Assembly (NCBI RefSeq): GCF_014298075.1
Contig: NZ_CP060418.1
Coordinates: 4,960,001-5,024,000 of the forward strand
Reading direction: 5' to 3'
Length of the DNA stretch: 64,000 bases
Origin: Enterobacter sp. JUb54
Lineage (GTDB): Bacteria > Pseudomonadota > Gammaproteobacteria > Enterobacterales > Enterobacteriaceae
Part shown: positions 52,226 through 63,368 of the stretch, one piece after another
Layout: each line of letters starts with the position of its first letter
Position numbering within the stretch: position 1 is the first letter of the stretch
Translations under genes and position numbers: made by a program
The notes under the pieces: generated by a model
Told to the model about the DNA's origin: nothing
Database searches by the model: none
What the model saw: only the letters and a program-made list of their open reading frames with translations

Positions 52226-54385
52226 ATGCTGTTGGCATTTTTCAGGTTGCTGTTCAAAGGGTTGTATCGGGTCAGATTGACCGGTGACACGCAGTCCTTG
52301 CAACAACAAAAGGTCTTGATCACCCCGAATCACGTCTCTTTTATCGATGGGATCTTGTTAGCCTTATTCCTGCCCGTCAAACCGGTTTTTGCCGTATACA
52401 GCTCTATCAGCGAACGCTGGTTTATGCGGGCGCTAAAGCCAATTATTGATTTTGTCCCGCTGGATCCGACCAAGCCGATGTCGATTAAGCATCTGGTGCG
52501 CCTGATTGAGCAGGGGCGTCCGGTGGTGATTTTCCCGGAAGGCCGTATTTCAGTCAGCGGCTCGCTGATGAAAATCTATGACGGCGCGGCTTTCGTGGCG
52601 GCGAAGTCACAGGCGACGATCGTTCCGCTGCGTATCGAAGGCGCAGAGCTGACCCCGTTCAGCCGCCTGAAAGGGCTGGTGAAGCGCCGCCTGTTTCCAC
52701 GCATTCAGCTCCATCTGCTGCCGCCAACCCGCATTGAGATGCCGCAGGCGCCTCGCGCCCGCGACCGCCGTAAAATTGCCGGTGAAATGCTGCATCAGAT
52801 CATGATGGAAGCGCGCATGGCGGTTCGCCCGCGGGAAACCCTGTATGAATCGCTGCTGGCGGCGCAGGACCGGTTCGGCGCCCGTAAAAACTGCGTGGAA
52901 GACATTAACTTCACGCCGGATACCTACCGCAAACTGCTGACCAAAACCCTGTTTGTGGCGCGTATTCTGGAAAAGTACAGCGCTCAGGGTGAGAAAATTG
53001 GCCTGATGTTGCCCAACGCCGGCATCAGCGCGGCGGTGATCTTCGGCGCCATTGCCCGCGGGCGTATCCCGGCGATGATGAACTATACCTCGGGCGTAAA
53101 AGGTCTGAGCAGCGCCATTACCGCCGCCGGGATCAACACCATTTTCACCTCCCGTACCTTCCTCGATAAAGGCAAACTCTGGCATCTGCCAGAGCAATTG
53201 ACCCAGGTACGCTGGGTCTTTCTGGAAGACCTGAAAGGCGACGTCACGACCGGCGATAAGCTGTGGATCTTCGGCCATTTGCTGGCGCCAAAGCTGGCGC
53301 AGGTGAAACAGCAGCCGGAAGATGCGGCGATCATCCTCTTTACCTCCGGCTCGGAAGGCCACCCGAAAGGGGTGGTGCACAGCCACAAGAGCATTCTTGC
53401 CAACGTTGAGCAGATTAAAACCATCGCCGACTTCACCGCCAACGACCGCTTTATGTCGGCGCTGCCGCTGTTTCACTCCTTCGGTCTGACCGTTGGCCTG
53501 TTGACCCCGCTGTTTACCGGCGCCGAAGTGTTCCTCTATCCCAGCCCGCTGCATTACCGCGTGGTGCCGGAGCTGGTTTACGATCGCAACTGTACGGTAC
53601 TGTTCGGCACCTCAACCTTCCTTGGGAACTACGCGCGCTTTGCCAACCCGTATGATTTTTATCGTCTACGCTACGTGGTAGCAGGAGCGGAAAAGCTTCA
53701 GGAAAGTACTAAGCAGCTGTGGCAGGACAAATTTGGTCTGCGCATCCTCGAAGGCTACGGCGTCACCGAGTGTGCGCCGGTAGTGTCCATTAACGTGCCG
53801 ATGGCCGCGAAGGTCGGAACCGTCGGGCGCATTCTGCCGGGGATGGATGCCCGCCTGCTGGCAATGCCGGGGATTGAAGAGGGCGGCCGCCTGCAGTTAA
53901 AAGGGCCGAACATCATGAACGGCTATCTGCGTGTCGAGCAGCCAGGCGTGCTGGAAGCGCCAACCGCCGAGAATCAGCACGGTGAAATGGAAAGCGGCTG
54001 GTACGACACCGGGGATATCGTCACCTTTGACGAGCAGGGCTATGTCCGGATTCAGGGGCGTGCCAAACGCTTTGCGAAAATCGCCGGCGAAATGGTGTCG
54101 CTGGAGATGGTCGAGCAGCTGGCGTTGGCGCTCTCTCCGGACAAGATGCATGCCACGGCGATTAAACAGGATGCCAGCAAGGGCGAGGCGCTGGTGCTCT
54201 TTACCACCGACGATGAACTGAACCGTGAAAAACTGCTGCGCTACGCCCGCGAACATGGCGTACCGGAGCTGGCTGTACCGCGCGACATTCGCTGGCTGAA
54301 GCAGCTTCCGGTTCTCGGCAGCGGTAAGCCGGACTTTGTCACTCTGAAAGGCATGGTTGATCAGACGGAACATTCGCATGAGTGA
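52226..54385 (+). CDS. aas: 2-acyl-GPE acyltransferase/acyl-ACP synthetase
   Basis: A 719-residue bifunctional inner-membrane enzyme. The acyltransferase part has His36 and Asp41 (NHVSFID) and the FPEGR motif near 99; the AMP-forming synthetase part has [18 protein letters not shown] near 373. It re-acylates lysophospholipids imported by LplT. The GGAG ribosome site is five bases from the ATG. Confidence 0.96.
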   Translation: MLLAFFRLLFKGLYRVRLTGDTQSLQQQKVLITPNHVSFIDGILLALFLPVKPVFAVYSSISERWFMRALKPIIDFVPLDPTKPMSIKHLVRLIEQGRPVVIFPEGRISVSGSLMKIYDGAAFVAAKSQATIVPLRIEGAELTPFSRLKGLVKRRLFPRIQLHLLPPTRIEMPQAPRARDRRKIAGEMLHQIMMEARMAVRPRETLYESLLAAQDRFGARKNCVEDINFTPDTYRKLLTKTLFVARILEKYSAQGEKIGLMLPNAGISAAVIFGAIARGRIPAMMNYTSGVKGLSSAITAAGINTIFTSRTFLDKGKLWHLPEQLTQVRWVFLEDLKGDVTTGDKLWIFGHLLAPKLAQVKQQPEDAAIILFTSGSEGHPKGVVHSHKSILANVEQIKTIADFTANDRFMSALPLFHSFGLTVGLLTPLFTGAEVFLYPSPLHYRVVPELVYDRNCTVLFGTSTFLGNYARFANPYDFYRLRYVVAGAEKLQESTKQLWQDKFGLRILEGYGVTECAPVVSINVPMAAKVGTVGRILPGMDARLLAMPGIEEGGRLQLKGPNIMNGYLRVEQPGVLEAPTAENQHGEMESGWYDTGDIVTFDEQGYVRIQGRAKRFAKIAGEMVSLEMVEQLALALSPDKMHATAIKQDASKGEALVLFTTDDELNREKLLRYAREHGVPELAVPRDIRWLKQLPVLGSGKPDFVTLKGMVDQTEHSHE

Positions 54386-55571
54386 GTCAGTACACACTAA
54401 CACTTCGCTGTACTCGAAAGGCATGATGGCGGTCATCTGCGCCCAGTTTTTCTCAGCCTTTGGCGACAACGCTCTGCTGTTCGCCACCCTGGCGCTGATG
54501 AAGCAACAGTTCTATCCGGACTGGAGCCAGCCGGTGATGCAGATGTTGTTTGTAGGTGCTTACATACTCTTTGCGCCGTTCGTCGGACAGTTCGCCGACA
54601 GCTTTGCAAAGGGACGGGTGATGATGGTCGCCAACGGCATGAAGCTGATTGGTGCCGGCTGTATCTGCTTCGGTCTCAACCCGTTTATCGGCTATACCCT
54701 GGTGGGGATTGGCGCTGCCGCCTACTCGCCGGCTAAATACGGCATCCTCGGCGAACTGACCACCGGCGATAAGCTGGTCAAAGCCAACGGCCTGATGGAA
54801 TCTTCCACGATTGCGGCGATTTTGCTGGGATCTATGGCCGGCGGGATCCTTGCCGACTGGCACGTGCTGGCGGCCCTGGCTATCTGTGCGCTGGTGTACG
54901 GTGCGGCGGTGATCGCCAACCTGTGGATCCCGAAACTGCCGGCGGCGCGACCGGGCCAGTCATGGCGTTTCACGCCGATGACCCACAACTTCTTCAGCGC
55001 CTGCCGCACGCTGTGGCGCAATGGCGAGACGCGGTTTTCCCTGATGGGGACCAGCCTGTTCTGGGGCGCTGGCGTGACCTTGCGTTTCCTGCTGGTGCTG
55101 TGGGTCCCGGCGGCGCTGGGCATCACCAGCAACGCCATGCCGACCTACCTTAACGCGATGGTGGCGGTCGGGATTGTGCTGGGGGCCGGGGCGGCGGCGA
55201 AGCTGGTTACGCTGCAAACGGTCTCTCGCTGCATGCCTGCCGGGATTCTGATTGGTGTGGCGGTGATCTTTTTCGCCGTGCAGCACGCGCTGCTGCCGGC
55301 GTTTGGCCTGCTGCTGCTGCTGGGTATCTTCGGTGGTTTCTTTATCGTGCCGCTCAACGCGCTGCTGCAGGAGCGCGGTAAGCATACGGTTGGCGCCGGC
55401 AATGCCATTGCGGTGCAGAACCTCGGTGAAAACGTGGCGATGTTGCTGATGCTGGGGCTCTATTCGCTGGCGGTCAGCATCGGTATTCCGGTGGTTGGCG
55501 TCGGGATTGGCTTTGGCGCGGTGTTTGCGCTGGCGATCGCTGCCCTATGGATTTGGGGACGGCGTAAATAA
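54378..55571 (+). CDS. lplT: Lysophospholipid transporter LplT
   Basis: A 397-residue major-facilitator protein with twelve segments, matching E. coli LplT from [16 protein letters not shown] on. It flips lysophosphatidylethanolamine into the cell for Aas. Its ATG at 54378 overlaps the end of aas by eight bases. Confidence 0.95.
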   Translation: MSESVHTNTSLYSKGMMAVICAQFFSAFGDNALLFATLALMKQQFYPDWSQPVMQMLFVGAYILFAPFVGQFADSFAKGRVMMVANGMKLIGAGCICFGLNPFIGYTLVGIGAAAYSPAKYGILGELTTGDKLVKANGLMESSTIAAILLGSMAGGILADWHVLAALAICALVYGAAVIANLWIPKLPAARPGQSWRFTPMTHNFFSACRTLWRNGETRFSLMGTSLFWGAGVTLRFLLVLWVPAALGITSNAMPTYLNAMVAVGIVLGAGAAAKLVTLQTVSRCMPAGILIGVAVIFFAVQHALLPAFGLLLLLGIFGGFFIVPLNALLQERGKHTVGAGNAIAVQNLGENVAMLLMLGLYSLAVSIGIPVVGVGIGFGAVFALAIAALWIWGRRK

Positions 55572-55599
55572 TCTCTCGGTGGCGCTGAACTGGTATTTT

Positions 55600-55685
55600 C
55601 CCGGAGTCGGCGCATTGCGCCTGTCCGGGCTACAAGTTCATGCGGTTTGTAGCCCGGGTAGGGCGTTTACGTCGCGACCCGGGAT
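55600..55685. repeat. REP/BIME-like paired hairpins
   Basis: Two inverted GC-rich units, CCCGGAGTCGG...TGTCCGGGCTAC (55600-55633) and GTAGCCCGGGTAGGG...CGACCCGGGA (55649-55684), facing each other between lplT and tas. They resemble enterobacterial REP elements and likely act as the terminator/stabiliser of the convergent lplT and tas transcripts. Confidence 0.7.
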
Positions 55686-55693
55686 TTCCCTTC

Positions 55694-56734
55694 TTACGGT
55701 GCCGGGTAGGTATAAACCTGATGCACCGCTTCAATCTCTGCCAGGACCTCAGCGCTTAACTCAAGATGCAGGCTCTCGACGTTGGTCTTAAGCTGATCCA
55801 TGGTGGTTGCGCCCAGCAGGGTGCTGGCGACAAACGGCTGACGGCGTACGAAAGCCAGCGCCATCTGAGCCGGGTCGAGGTGATGACGTTTGGCGATATC
55901 GACATAGGCCGCGACCGCTTTCTGCGTTTGCTCGCCGCTGTAGCGCGTGAAACGGCTGAACAGCGTATTGCGCGCCCCGGCCGGTTTCGCACCATTCAGG
56001 TATTTCCCGGTCAGCGTACCGAAGCCGAGGCATGAGTATGCCAGCAGCTCCACGCCTTCATACTGACTGACTTCCGCCAGACCCACTTCATAGCTACGGT
56101 TGAGCAGGCTGTAGGGGTTTTGAATGGTCACGATGCGCGGCAGGTCGTGTTTGTCCGCCAGGTGCAGATAGCGCATGACGCCAAAGGCCGTTTCGTTGGA
56201 GACGCCGATATAGCGGATTTTACCGGCCCGCTGGAATTCGGTGAGTGCTTCGAGGGTATCGAGCAGCGTCACCACCGGCGCGGAGTCGCTCCAGCTGTAG
56301 CCCAGCTTGCCGAAACAGTTGGTCGGGCGCTGCGGCCAGTGAACCTGATAGAGATCGAGATAATCGGTTTGCAGACGCTTCAGGCTGTCGTGCAGGGCAT
56401 CGCGGATATTTTTACGGTCGAGCACATGGTTGGGGCGAATGCTGCTGTCGCTGTTGCGCGCCGGGCCGCTGACTTTGGAGGCGAGGACTAACTTTTCGCG
56501 ATTTCCGCGCTTCGCCAGCCAGTTACCGACGTAGGTTTCCGTCAGCCCCTGGGTTTCCGGGCGCGGCGGGACAGGGTACATCTCAGCAACATCAATCAGG
56601 TTAATGCCCTGACTGACCGCGTAGTCGAGCTGTTCGTGCGCGTCGGCCTCGCTATTTTGCTCACCAAACGTCATGGTGCCCAGTCCAAGCGTACTGATTT
56701 CAAGAGAACTGTGTGGGATACGGTGATACTGCAT
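55694..56734 (-). CDS. tas: Aldo/keto reductase Tas
   Basis: A 346-residue AKR with Asp48 (LIDVAEMYP), Tyr53, Lys87 (ASKVSG) and His132 (YQVHWPQR). E. coli Tas suppresses tyrosine auxotrophy under starvation; its physiological substrate is unclear. Same position as in E. coli. Confidence 0.93.
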   Translation of the reverse strand: MQYHRIPHSSLEISTLGLGTMTFGEQNSEADAHEQLDYAVSQGINLIDVAEMYPVPPRPETQGLTETYVGNWLAKRGNREKLVLASKVSGPARNSDSSIRPNHVLDRKNIRDALHDSLKRLQTDYLDLYQVHWPQRPTNCFGKLGYSWSDSAPVVTLLDTLEALTEFQRAGKIRYIGVSNETAFGVMRYLHLADKHDLPRIVTIQNPYSLLNRSYEVGLAEVSQYEGVELLAYSCLGFGTLTGKYLNGAKPAGARNTLFSRFTRYSGEQTQKAVAAYVDIAKRHHLDPAQMALAFVRRQPFVASTLLGATTMDQLKTNVESLHLELSAEVLAEIEAVHQVYTYPAP

Positions 56735-56969
56735 AGCCGGCTTCCTTTTTTATTAACAAGGTCAGGAGTTCCCCGACAAAGGAGTATCAACATGGCAGAG
56801 GGGGAGAAAAAGAGGAAGTAAAAAGATCAAAAAAGCCGGGCTTTCAGAATCCACAGGCGTGATGCGGCGGATGTATCAGAACGTCCCGACTCTTTTATTA
56901 AGACGATATGGCGATGTTACAAGCGACGTCAGCAATCTGCTTCGGTTCAGTGCTGGCCGCTGACGTGTA

Positions 56970-57188
56970 TTAACGTTTAATAATCTGTGAAACGTCATCG
57001 CGATTGATCTGCATTTTGTTGCCTTGCTGATCTTCGTAACTGATAAGACCGGTGTCATCATCGACGGCCGGCTTGCCATCGGTCAGAATCATGCGTCCAT
57101 CTTTCGTTGCCATCACGTAATCGCTGCTGCAACCGGAAACCGAGAACGCCAGTCCTACGGCGGAAATCAAGACTGCCCATTTTTTCAT
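56970..57188 (-). CDS. ygdR: Small lipoprotein YgdR (DUF903)
   Basis: A 72-residue lipoprotein. The signal peptide ends in the lipobox VSGC; the mature part ([21 protein letters not shown]) is a DUF903/YgdI domain with an SH3-like fold. The start is the ATG at 57188; the longer frame has no signal function. Role unknown. Confidence 0.92.
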   Translation of the reverse strand: MKKWAVLISAVGLAFSVSGCSSDYVMATKDGRMILTDGKPAVDDDTGLISYEDQQGNKMQINRDDVSQIIKR

Positions 57189-57271
57189 CGTTATTACCTC
57201 TTTATATGGTCGCACCTCACACCAGTGTATTAATAGCCTGATTTGTGAGACATAAAAAGCAGTTAAGTCTT

Positions 57272-57304
57272 AAAAAAGATTACAGCCCAGGTTTGGGCTG
57301 TAAT
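57272..57304 (-). terminator. ygdQ terminator
   Basis: ATTACAGCCC-AAACCT-GGGCTGTAAT on the minus strand, then CTTTTTT; nine bases past the ygdQ stop. Confidence 0.85.
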
Positions 57305-57312
57305 TTTGTGGG

Positions 57313-58026
57313 TTACAGCGGATTTTTTTTGTTACGCAGCAGGTTGAGACTTTCGACGGCAATCGAGAAGAACATCGCGAAGTAGATGTAGCCTTTCGGG
57401 ATATGGATCTCGAAGCTTTCCAGCATCAGGGTAAAGCCGACCAGAATCAAAAATGACAGGGCCAGCATTTTTACCGACGGGTGTCGGTCGACGAAATCGC
57501 CGATTGGACGCGCGGCGAACATCATAACGCCGACGGCAATCACCACCGCAGCCATCATGATAAACAGGTGATCCGACAGGCCCACGGCGGTAATGACCGA
57601 ATCAAGGCTGAAAATAATATCCAGCAACATGATCTGCACGATCGCCCCCATAAAGGAGTGGACGTTGGTTTTGAGCCCTTCTTCCTCGCCTTCTATTGAT
57701 TCATGGATCTCCTTACTGGCTTTCCAGATAAGGAACAGTCCGCCGAGCAGTAAAATCAAATCGCGAAACGAGACTTCATGACCGAGCACGCTAAACAGCG
57801 GGTTGGTGAGCTTAATAACCCAGGCAATAGAGGCCAGCAGCGCCAGGCGCATTATCATCGCGCCCATCAGGCCGATTCGTCGCGCGTGAGCGCGCTGAGC
57901 GGTCGGAAGTTTGGCGACAACCAGAGAGAGGAAAATAATATTATCAATCCCGAGCACGATTTCCAGCAGCGTCAGTGTACCGAGCGCCAGCCAGGCGTTA
58001 GGGTCGGTTATCCATGCAAATAACAT
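57313..58026 (-). CDS. ygdQ: TerC-family membrane protein YgdQ
   Basis: A 237-residue integral membrane protein with about seven segments and the TerC motif LEIVLGIDNIIFLSLV (residues 21-36) with a second acidic motif LDIIFSLDSVITAVG. TerC proteins are linked to tellurite resistance and metal (Mn, Ca) handling for secreted enzymes. It lies beside mutH as in E. coli. Confidence 0.92.
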   Translation of the reverse strand: MLFAWITDPNAWLALGTLTLLEIVLGIDNIIFLSLVVAKLPTAQRAHARRIGLMGAMIMRLALLASIAWVIKLTNPLFSVLGHEVSFRDLILLLGGLFLIWKASKEIHESIEGEEEGLKTNVHSFMGAIVQIMLLDIIFSLDSVITAVGLSDHLFIMMAAVVIAVGVMMFAARPIGDFVDRHPSVKMLALSFLILVGFTLMLESFEIHIPKGYIYFAMFFSIAVESLNLLRNKKNPL

Positions 58027-58089
58027 TGTTCAAAGTCCAGCAAAAAAGAAAGTCGTAATTATATGCAACCCGGCTGGCAGAACAAAAAT

Positions 58090-58785
58090 TTAATCGTGCC
58101 GCAGAAGAAAATGTCGGGCCAGCAGGGCGGCGGTAAAATTCTTCTTCAGATAAAAGCCCCGAGGCAGCGTGAGAATGGGTTCGCCATGTGCGCCAATCGC
58201 CTCGGTTAGTGCTTTGCTGTTGGCGGCTTTTGGGCGCAGCTGCAGCACTTCGCCGTGGCGGGCGGTGATACGTTCAACCTGGCCGAGGACGATCAGATCC
58301 ATCAGCTCCTCCCAGTCCATGCGCAACTGGCGATCCTCTTCCTCATTCGGGGTCCACAGCAGCGGCGCGCCGACACGGCGTTGTGCCAGGGGGATCGCCC
58401 GATCGCCCTCCACCGGCACCCACAATACCTGTTGGAGCTTATGACGCACGTGGCTGCTTTCCCAGGTCACGCCGCTGTTGCCGGTCAAGGGAGCGACACA
58501 GACAAAGGTGGTTTCCAGCGGGCGCCCCTGGCTATCGACAGGAATGGTTTTGAGCTCGATGCCCAGCGCGGCGAAATCCTGCTCGGGCTTGCTGCCGGCG
58601 CTGGCGCCAAGCCACATCTCCAGCAGAATGCCGATCCACCCCTTATCGCGTTTTAAATCTCGTGGAATGGGAATGCCTGCCAGTGCCGCCAGTTCACCCA
58701 GCGAGTAGCCTGCCAGCTGCTGGGCCTGGGCCAGAAGTTGCTGCCGGGATTGCGGTGGTGACGTTAACGGCGCGATGGCGGTCAT
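58090..58785 (-). CDS. mutH: DNA mismatch-repair endonuclease MutH
   Basis: A 231-residue endonuclease. The active site is complete: Asp70 (QDFAALG), and ELKT with Glu77 and Lys79 by E. coli numbering. It nicks the unmethylated strand at GATC when called by MutL. It is transcribed away from rppH. Confidence 0.96.
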   Translation of the reverse strand: MTAIAPLTSPPQSRQQLLAQAQQLAGYSLGELAALAGIPIPRDLKRDKGWIGILLEMWLGASAGSKPEQDFAALGIELKTIPVDSQGRPLETTFVCVAPLTGNSGVTWESSHVRHKLQQVLWVPVEGDRAIPLAQRRVGAPLLWTPNEEEDRQLRMDWEELMDLIVLGQVERITARHGEVLQLRPKAANSKALTEAIGAHGEPILTLPRGFYLKKNFTAALLARHFLLRHD

Positions 58786-59467
58786 ACGGTGATTATCCTG
58801 GTTAAAAAACGAACGCTAAAATAGCGCGTTGTGGACAGAGTTTACCTTTTCTTGGGTAACTATGACAATGTGATGATTCATATGGCTTTTTTTTGATATT
58901 TTTGTTGTTGTGAAAATGATGAAAACAGGTTTTCCAGAACTGGTCACTGGCAATGAACAGGATCTTACACCATGTTATCCACAGAAAAATGGGATAACTG
59001 GGGAAAAGCCCCACTACTGTTTCCATTTACAGCCTTGACGTGCGACGAAAATCGAATTTTTAGACAAAATGTGCCCAGTGGGCAGGCATAATCTGTGGAT
59101 AAAATCGACATTGTTCGATCTTTCATCAGTTCCAGGATCGCATGTGTGATGATCATCACGTTATGCTGCAATTATTGAAAGATATATGTGCTAACATAAT
59201 GAATACAATGCCATTATTAAATGATGTTATCCGTAAGCGATTCAGACTACTCCGGGTTTTCCCTGGGTAATTCCATACTTCTTCACAACTCTATCCACAG
59301 AAAAAGTGAATAAAATGGGGCTGCGATCGCTTTCACTGTTTATAACTCTGCTGATTACTGTGAGTTATTCAAATGTTATTCGATCGCACAGTGGCAACAG
59401 AGTGGTTTACCGTTTACAGCGAGTGTGAAACAATCATTCACATTGAAGATTATTTTGAGGTAGTCCG
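58786..59467. promoter_or_regulatory. mutH-rppH intergenic region, DARS2-like DnaA-box cluster
   Basis: A 682-base AT-rich gap without a gene. It contains DnaA boxes: TTATCCACA at 58975-58983 (plus), TTATCCCAT at 58989-58997 (minus), TTATCCACA at 59094-59102 (minus), TTATCCGTA at 59227-59235 and CTATCCACA at 59291-59299 (plus). In E. coli, DARS2, which regenerates ATP-DnaA and needs IHF and Fis, lies in exactly this gap. The mutH and rppH promoters lie at its ends. Confidence 0.85.
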
Positions 59468-59998
59468 GTGATTGATGACGATGGCTACCGCCCAAATGTC
59501 GGTATTGTAATCTGTAATCGTCAGGGCCAGGTCATGTGGGCCAGACGCTATGGTCAGCACTCGTGGCAGTTCCCGCAAGGGGGCATTAATCCAGGGGAAT
59601 CAGCCGAGCAGGCGATGTACCGGGAGTTGTTTGAAGAGGTTGGGTTAAGTCGTAAAGATGTACGAATCCTGGCTTCTACCCGGAACTGGTTGCGTTACAA
59701 ATTGCCTAAACGTTTGGTGCGTTGGGACACAAAGCCGGTTTGTATCGGCCAGAAACAGAAGTGGTTTCTTCTGCAGTTGATAGGCAGTGATGCAGAAATC
59801 AATATGCAAACCAGTAGTACACCTGAGTTTGATGGTTGGCGATGGGTAAGTTACTGGTACCCGGTTCGTCAGGTGGTGTCGTTTAAGCGCGACGTGTACC
59901 GCCGGGTGATGAAAGAGTTTGCCAGCGTCACCATGTCGCTGGCAGAAACGGCACCTAAACCGCAAAGCGCGCCTGCTTATCGACGTAAAAGAGGTTAA
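59468..59998 (+). CDS. rppH: RNA pyrophosphohydrolase RppH
   Basis: A 176-residue Nudix hydrolase. The Nudix box runs [20 protein letters not shown] and further (residues 38-60). It removes pyrophosphate from 5' triphosphate RNA to start decay. The start is GTG ([10 protein letters not shown]), as in E. coli. The 3' end is basic (AYRRKRG). Confidence 0.96.
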   Translation: MIDDDGYRPNVGIVICNRQGQVMWARRYGQHSWQFPQGGINPGESAEQAMYRELFEEVGLSRKDVRILASTRNWLRYKLPKRLVRWDTKPVCIGQKQKWFLLQLIGSDAEINMQTSSTPEFDGWRWVSYWYPVRQVVSFKRDVYRRVMKEFASVTMSLAETAPKPQSAPAYRRKRG

Positions 59999-60010
59999 GC
60001 CACGCACATT

Positions 60011-62257
60011 ATGCTCACTCGGTTACGAGAAATCGTCGAGAAAGTCGCGAGTGCGCCACGTTTAAACGAGGCGCTGGATATTCTGGTCACAGATATCTGC
60101 CAGGCGATGGAAACGGAAGTCTGTTCGGTCTACCTGGCCGATAACGATCGGCGATGCTACTACCTTATGGCCACTCGCGGGCTGAAAAAACCTCGCGGGC
60201 GTACCGTTGCGCTCGCCTTTGATGAAGGCCTGGTTGGCCTGGTCGGCCGCCTGGCTGAACCTATCAACCTTGCCGATGCGCAGAAGCACCCCAGCTTTAA
60301 ATATATTCCGGCCGTTAAAGAGGATCGCTTCCGCGCGTTTCTTGGCGTACCGATTATCCAGCGGCGCCAGCTGCTGGGCGTGCTGGTGGTGCAGCAGCGT
60401 GAGCTGCGTCAGTTTGACGAAAGCGAAGAGTCGTTCCTTGTTACGCTGGCGACGCAGATGGCCGCCATTCTCTCCCAGTCACAGCTGACGGCGCTGTTTG
60501 GCCAGTATCGCCAAACCCGCATTCGCGCACTGCCGGCATCTTCCGGGGTGGCGATTGCCGAAGGCTGGATGGACATTAGCCTGCCGCTGATGGAGCAGGT
60601 CTATGAAGCCTCGACGCTGGATACCGCTTCCGAACGCGAACGTCTGACCGGCGCGTTGGAAGAGGCGGCTAACGAATTCCGCCGCTACAGCAAGCGCTAT
60701 GCCGCCGGGGCGCAAAAAGAGACCTCGGCAATCTTTGACCTCTATTCACACCTGCTGTCTGATGCCCGACTGCGCCGCGAGCTTTTTGCCGAAGTCGATC
60801 AGGGCGCGGTGGCCGAATGGGCGGTGAAAAAGATCATCGAGAAGTTCGCCGAGCAGTTTGCCGCGCTGAGCGATGGCTATCTGAAAGAACGTGCTGGCGA
60901 CCTGCGTACCCTCGGACAGCGCCTGCTGTTCCACCTCGATGACACCATTCAGGGGCCCAATACCTGGCCGGCTCGCATCGTTCTGGTGGCGGACGAACTC
61001 TCCGCGACAACGCTGGCAGAGGTTCCTCAGGACCGGCTGGCGGGTGTCGTCGTACGCGACGGGGCGGCGAACTCCCATGCGGCGATCATGGTTCGTGCCT
61101 TAGGGATCCCGACGGTGATGGGCGCCGACATTCAGCCCTCGTTGCTTCACGGACGCATGCTGGTGGTGGATGGCTACCGTGGCGAGCTGCTGGTGGATCC
61201 TGAACCGGCGCTATTGCAAGAGTATCAGCGGCTGGTCAGCGAAGAGAACGAACTCAGCCGCCTGGCGGAAGACGATCTTGAACGGATCTCCGAGCTAAAA
61301 AGCGGCGAGCGGGTCAAGGTCATGCTGAATGCCGGCCTGAGCCTCGAGCATGAAGAGAAGCTCGGTAACTTTATCGACGGCATTGGTCTGTATCGCACTG
61401 AAATACCGTTTATGCTGCAAAGCGGCTTCCCGTCGGAAGAGGAGCAGGTTGCTCAGTATCAGGGCATGCTGCAGATGTTTAATGAAAAACCGGTAACCCT
61501 GCGTACGCTGGATATCGGTGCCGATAAACAGCTGCCGTATATGCCGATCAGTGAAGAGAACCCGTGCCTTGGCTGGCGTGGGATCCGCATCACCCTCGAT
61601 CAGCCGGAGATTTTTCTGATTCAGGTGCGCGCCATGCTGCGTGCCAACGCCGCCACCGGCAACCTCAGTATTTTGCTGCCGATGGTGACCAGTCTGGATG
61701 AGGTCGATGAGGCACGACGCCTGATCGATCGCGCCAGCCGCGAAGTGGAAGAGATGATTGGCTACGCCATTCCGCGTCCGCGTCTTGGGGTGATGCTGGA
61801 GGTGCCGTCGATGGTCTTTATGCTGCCGCACCTGGCCAGCCGCGTCGATTTTATCTCTGTCGGAACGAATGACCTGACCCAGTATATTCTCGCAGTCGAT
61901 CGCAACAATACCCGGGTGGCCAGTCTGTACGACAGCCTGCATCCGGCGGTATTGCGGGCACTGTCGATGATTGCACATGATGCCGAACGTTTCGGTATCG
62001 ACCTGCGGTTGTGCGGCGAAATGGCCGGTGACCCGATGTGCGTGACGATTCTGATTGGCCTCGGCTATCGCCATCTCTCGATGAACGGCCGTTCGGTGGC
62101 AAGGGTAAAATATCTGCTGCGCCGCATTGATCTCGAGGAGGCGCAAGAGTTGTCGCGTCGTAGCCTTGAAGCGCAGATGACAACGGAAGTGCGTCATCAG
62201 GTAGCGGCCTTTATGGAGCGTCGTGGCCTGGGCGGTCTGATCCGCGGCGGCCGGTAG
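60011..62257 (+). CDS. ptsP: PTS-Ntr enzyme I (PtsP)
   Basis: A 748-residue protein: N-terminal GAF domain (residues 1-160), then the enzyme I module with phosphorylated His356 (GAANSHAAIM) and PEP-binding domain with GLYRTEIPFM and SVGTNDLTQYIL. It begins the nitrogen PTS relay to NPr and EIIANtr. It starts 12 bases after rppH. Confidence 0.96.
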   Translation: MLTRLREIVEKVASAPRLNEALDILVTDICQAMETEVCSVYLADNDRRCYYLMATRGLKKPRGRTVALAFDEGLVGLVGRLAEPINLADAQKHPSFKYIPAVKEDRFRAFLGVPIIQRRQLLGVLVVQQRELRQFDESEESFLVTLATQMAAILSQSQLTALFGQYRQTRIRALPASSGVAIAEGWMDISLPLMEQVYEASTLDTASERERLTGALEEAANEFRRYSKRYAAGAQKETSAIFDLYSHLLSDARLRRELFAEVDQGAVAEWAVKKIIEKFAEQFAALSDGYLKERAGDLRTLGQRLLFHLDDTIQGPNTWPARIVLVADELSATTLAEVPQDRLAGVVVRDGAANSHAAIMVRALGIPTVMGADIQPSLLHGRMLVVDGYRGELLVDPEPALLQEYQRLVSEENELSRLAEDDLERISELKSGERVKVMLNAGLSLEHEEKLGNFIDGIGLYRTEIPFMLQSGFPSEEEQVAQYQGMLQMFNEKPVTLRTLDIGADKQLPYMPISEENPCLGWRGIRITLDQPEIFLIQVRAMLRANAATGNLSILLPMVTSLDEVDEARRLIDRASREVEEMIGYAIPRPRLGVMLEVPSMVFMLPHLASRVDFISVGTNDLTQYILAVDRNNTRVASLYDSLHPAVLRALSMIAHDAERFGIDLRLCGEMAGDPMCVTILIGLGYRHLSMNGRSVARVKYLLRRIDLEEAQELSRRSLEAQMTTEVRHQVAAFMERRGLGGLIRGGR

Positions 62258-62265
62258 CCTCTCTT

Positions 62266-62294
62266 CCGGGTAAGGCATTGATGCCGCAGCCCGG
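62266..62294. repeat. REP-like hairpin after ptsP
   Basis: CCGGGTAAGGCAT-TG-ATGCCGCAGCCCGG, with paired GGCAT/ATGCC and CCGGG/CCCGG arms, nine bases past the ptsP stop. Functions as a terminator or mRNA stabiliser. Confidence 0.6.
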
Positions 62295-62486
62295 GAGAAC
62301 TTCACCGAGTGGATCACCGGCAGCACGATGGCCGTTAGCATCCGTATACATATCTTTTACAACAACGGCACGGCCAGTGAATTAACCTTATGTTATTATT
62401 CGCCCCCTTGGAGCACCCGCATAGCTCGGGCGTGTATGATGACCGCTGTCCACTTTCGGCGGAATAACAAGTCTTTATGGTGACAG

Positions 62487-63362
62487 ATGAATAGTGGCTA
62501 CCTGCATTTTCCGGAGTTTGATCCGGTAATATTTTCCGTTGGGCCGGTTGCCCTCCATTGGTACGGCATGATGTATCTGGTCGGGTTTGTTTTTGCGATG
62601 TGGCTGGCCACCCGTCGGGCCAATCGTCCGGGCAGCGGCTGGACCAAAAACGAAGTCGAAAACCTGCTGTATGCCGGCTTCCTTGGCGTCTTCCTCGGTG
62701 GTCGTATTGGTTACGTTCTGTTCTATAACCTGCCGGTCTTCCTGCAGGATCCGCTGTATCTGTTCCGCGTCTGGGACGGCGGGATGTCGTTCCACGGTGG
62801 CCTGATTGGCGTTATCCTGGTGATGATTATCTTTGCCAAACGCACCAAACGCACCTTCTTCCAGGTATCCGATTTTATCGCGCCGCTGATCCCGTTTGGC
62901 CTCGGTGCTGGACGACTGGGCAACTTTATCAACGGTGAACTGTGGGGCCGCGTTGACCCGAGCTTCCACTACACGATGATTTTCCCCGGCTCACGGGCGG
63001 AAGATCTGGCGCTGCTGCCGTCACATCCGGAATGGCAATCGCTGTTTGATACCTATGGCGCACTGCCGCGTCACGCTTCACAGCTGTACGAACTGGCGCT
63101 GGAAGGGATTGTGCTGTTCCTGATCCTGAACCTGTTTATCCGCAAACCGCGCCCAATCGGCTCGGTCTCGGGTCTGTTCCTGATTGGCTACGGCCTGTTC
63201 CGCATTATCGTGGAATTCTTCCGTCAGCCGGATCAGCAGTTCACCGGTGAGTGGGTGCAGTACATCAGCATGGGCCAGATTCTTTCCATTCCAATGGTGC
63301 TTGCGGGCATCATTATGATGGTCTGGGCTTACCGCCGCCGTCCGCAGCAACAAACTTCTTGA
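62487..63362 (+). CDS. lgt: Phosphatidylglycerol:prolipoprotein diacylglyceryl transferase
   Basis: A 291-residue inner-membrane enzyme with seven segments. The Lgt signature [14 protein letters not shown] and HGGLIGV, with the catalytic His103 and Arg143, are intact. It attaches diacylglycerol to lipobox cysteine. It is followed by thyA after six bases, with shared transcription as in E. coli. Confidence 0.96.
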   Translation: MNSGYLHFPEFDPVIFSVGPVALHWYGMMYLVGFVFAMWLATRRANRPGSGWTKNEVENLLYAGFLGVFLGGRIGYVLFYNLPVFLQDPLYLFRVWDGGMSFHGGLIGVILVMIIFAKRTKRTFFQVSDFIAPLIPFGLGAGRLGNFINGELWGRVDPSFHYTMIFPGSRAEDLALLPSHPEWQSLFDTYGALPRHASQLYELALEGIVLFLILNLFIRKPRPIGSVSGLFLIGYGLFRIIVEFFRQPDQQFTGEWVQYISMGQILSIPMVLAGIIMMVWAYRRRPQQQTS

Positions 63363-63368
63363 GGAACC

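Noticed and set aside
52607-53554. 315-codon minus-strand frame opposite aas
   Set aside because: Shadow of aas; no domain or ribosome site.
55600-55685. CRISPR-like repeats between lplT and tas
   Set aside because: Only two inverted GC-rich hairpins without regular spacers; a REP pair fits.
58975-59299. Replication origin reading of the DnaA boxes
   Set aside because: The gap is flanked by mutH and rppH, not mnmG/mioC, and lacks the AT-rich 13-mer unwinding repeats. A DARS2-like element explains the boxes better.
61295-62341. 348-codon minus-strand frame opposite ptsP
   Set aside because: Shadow of ptsP, which is complete with its active-site histidine.
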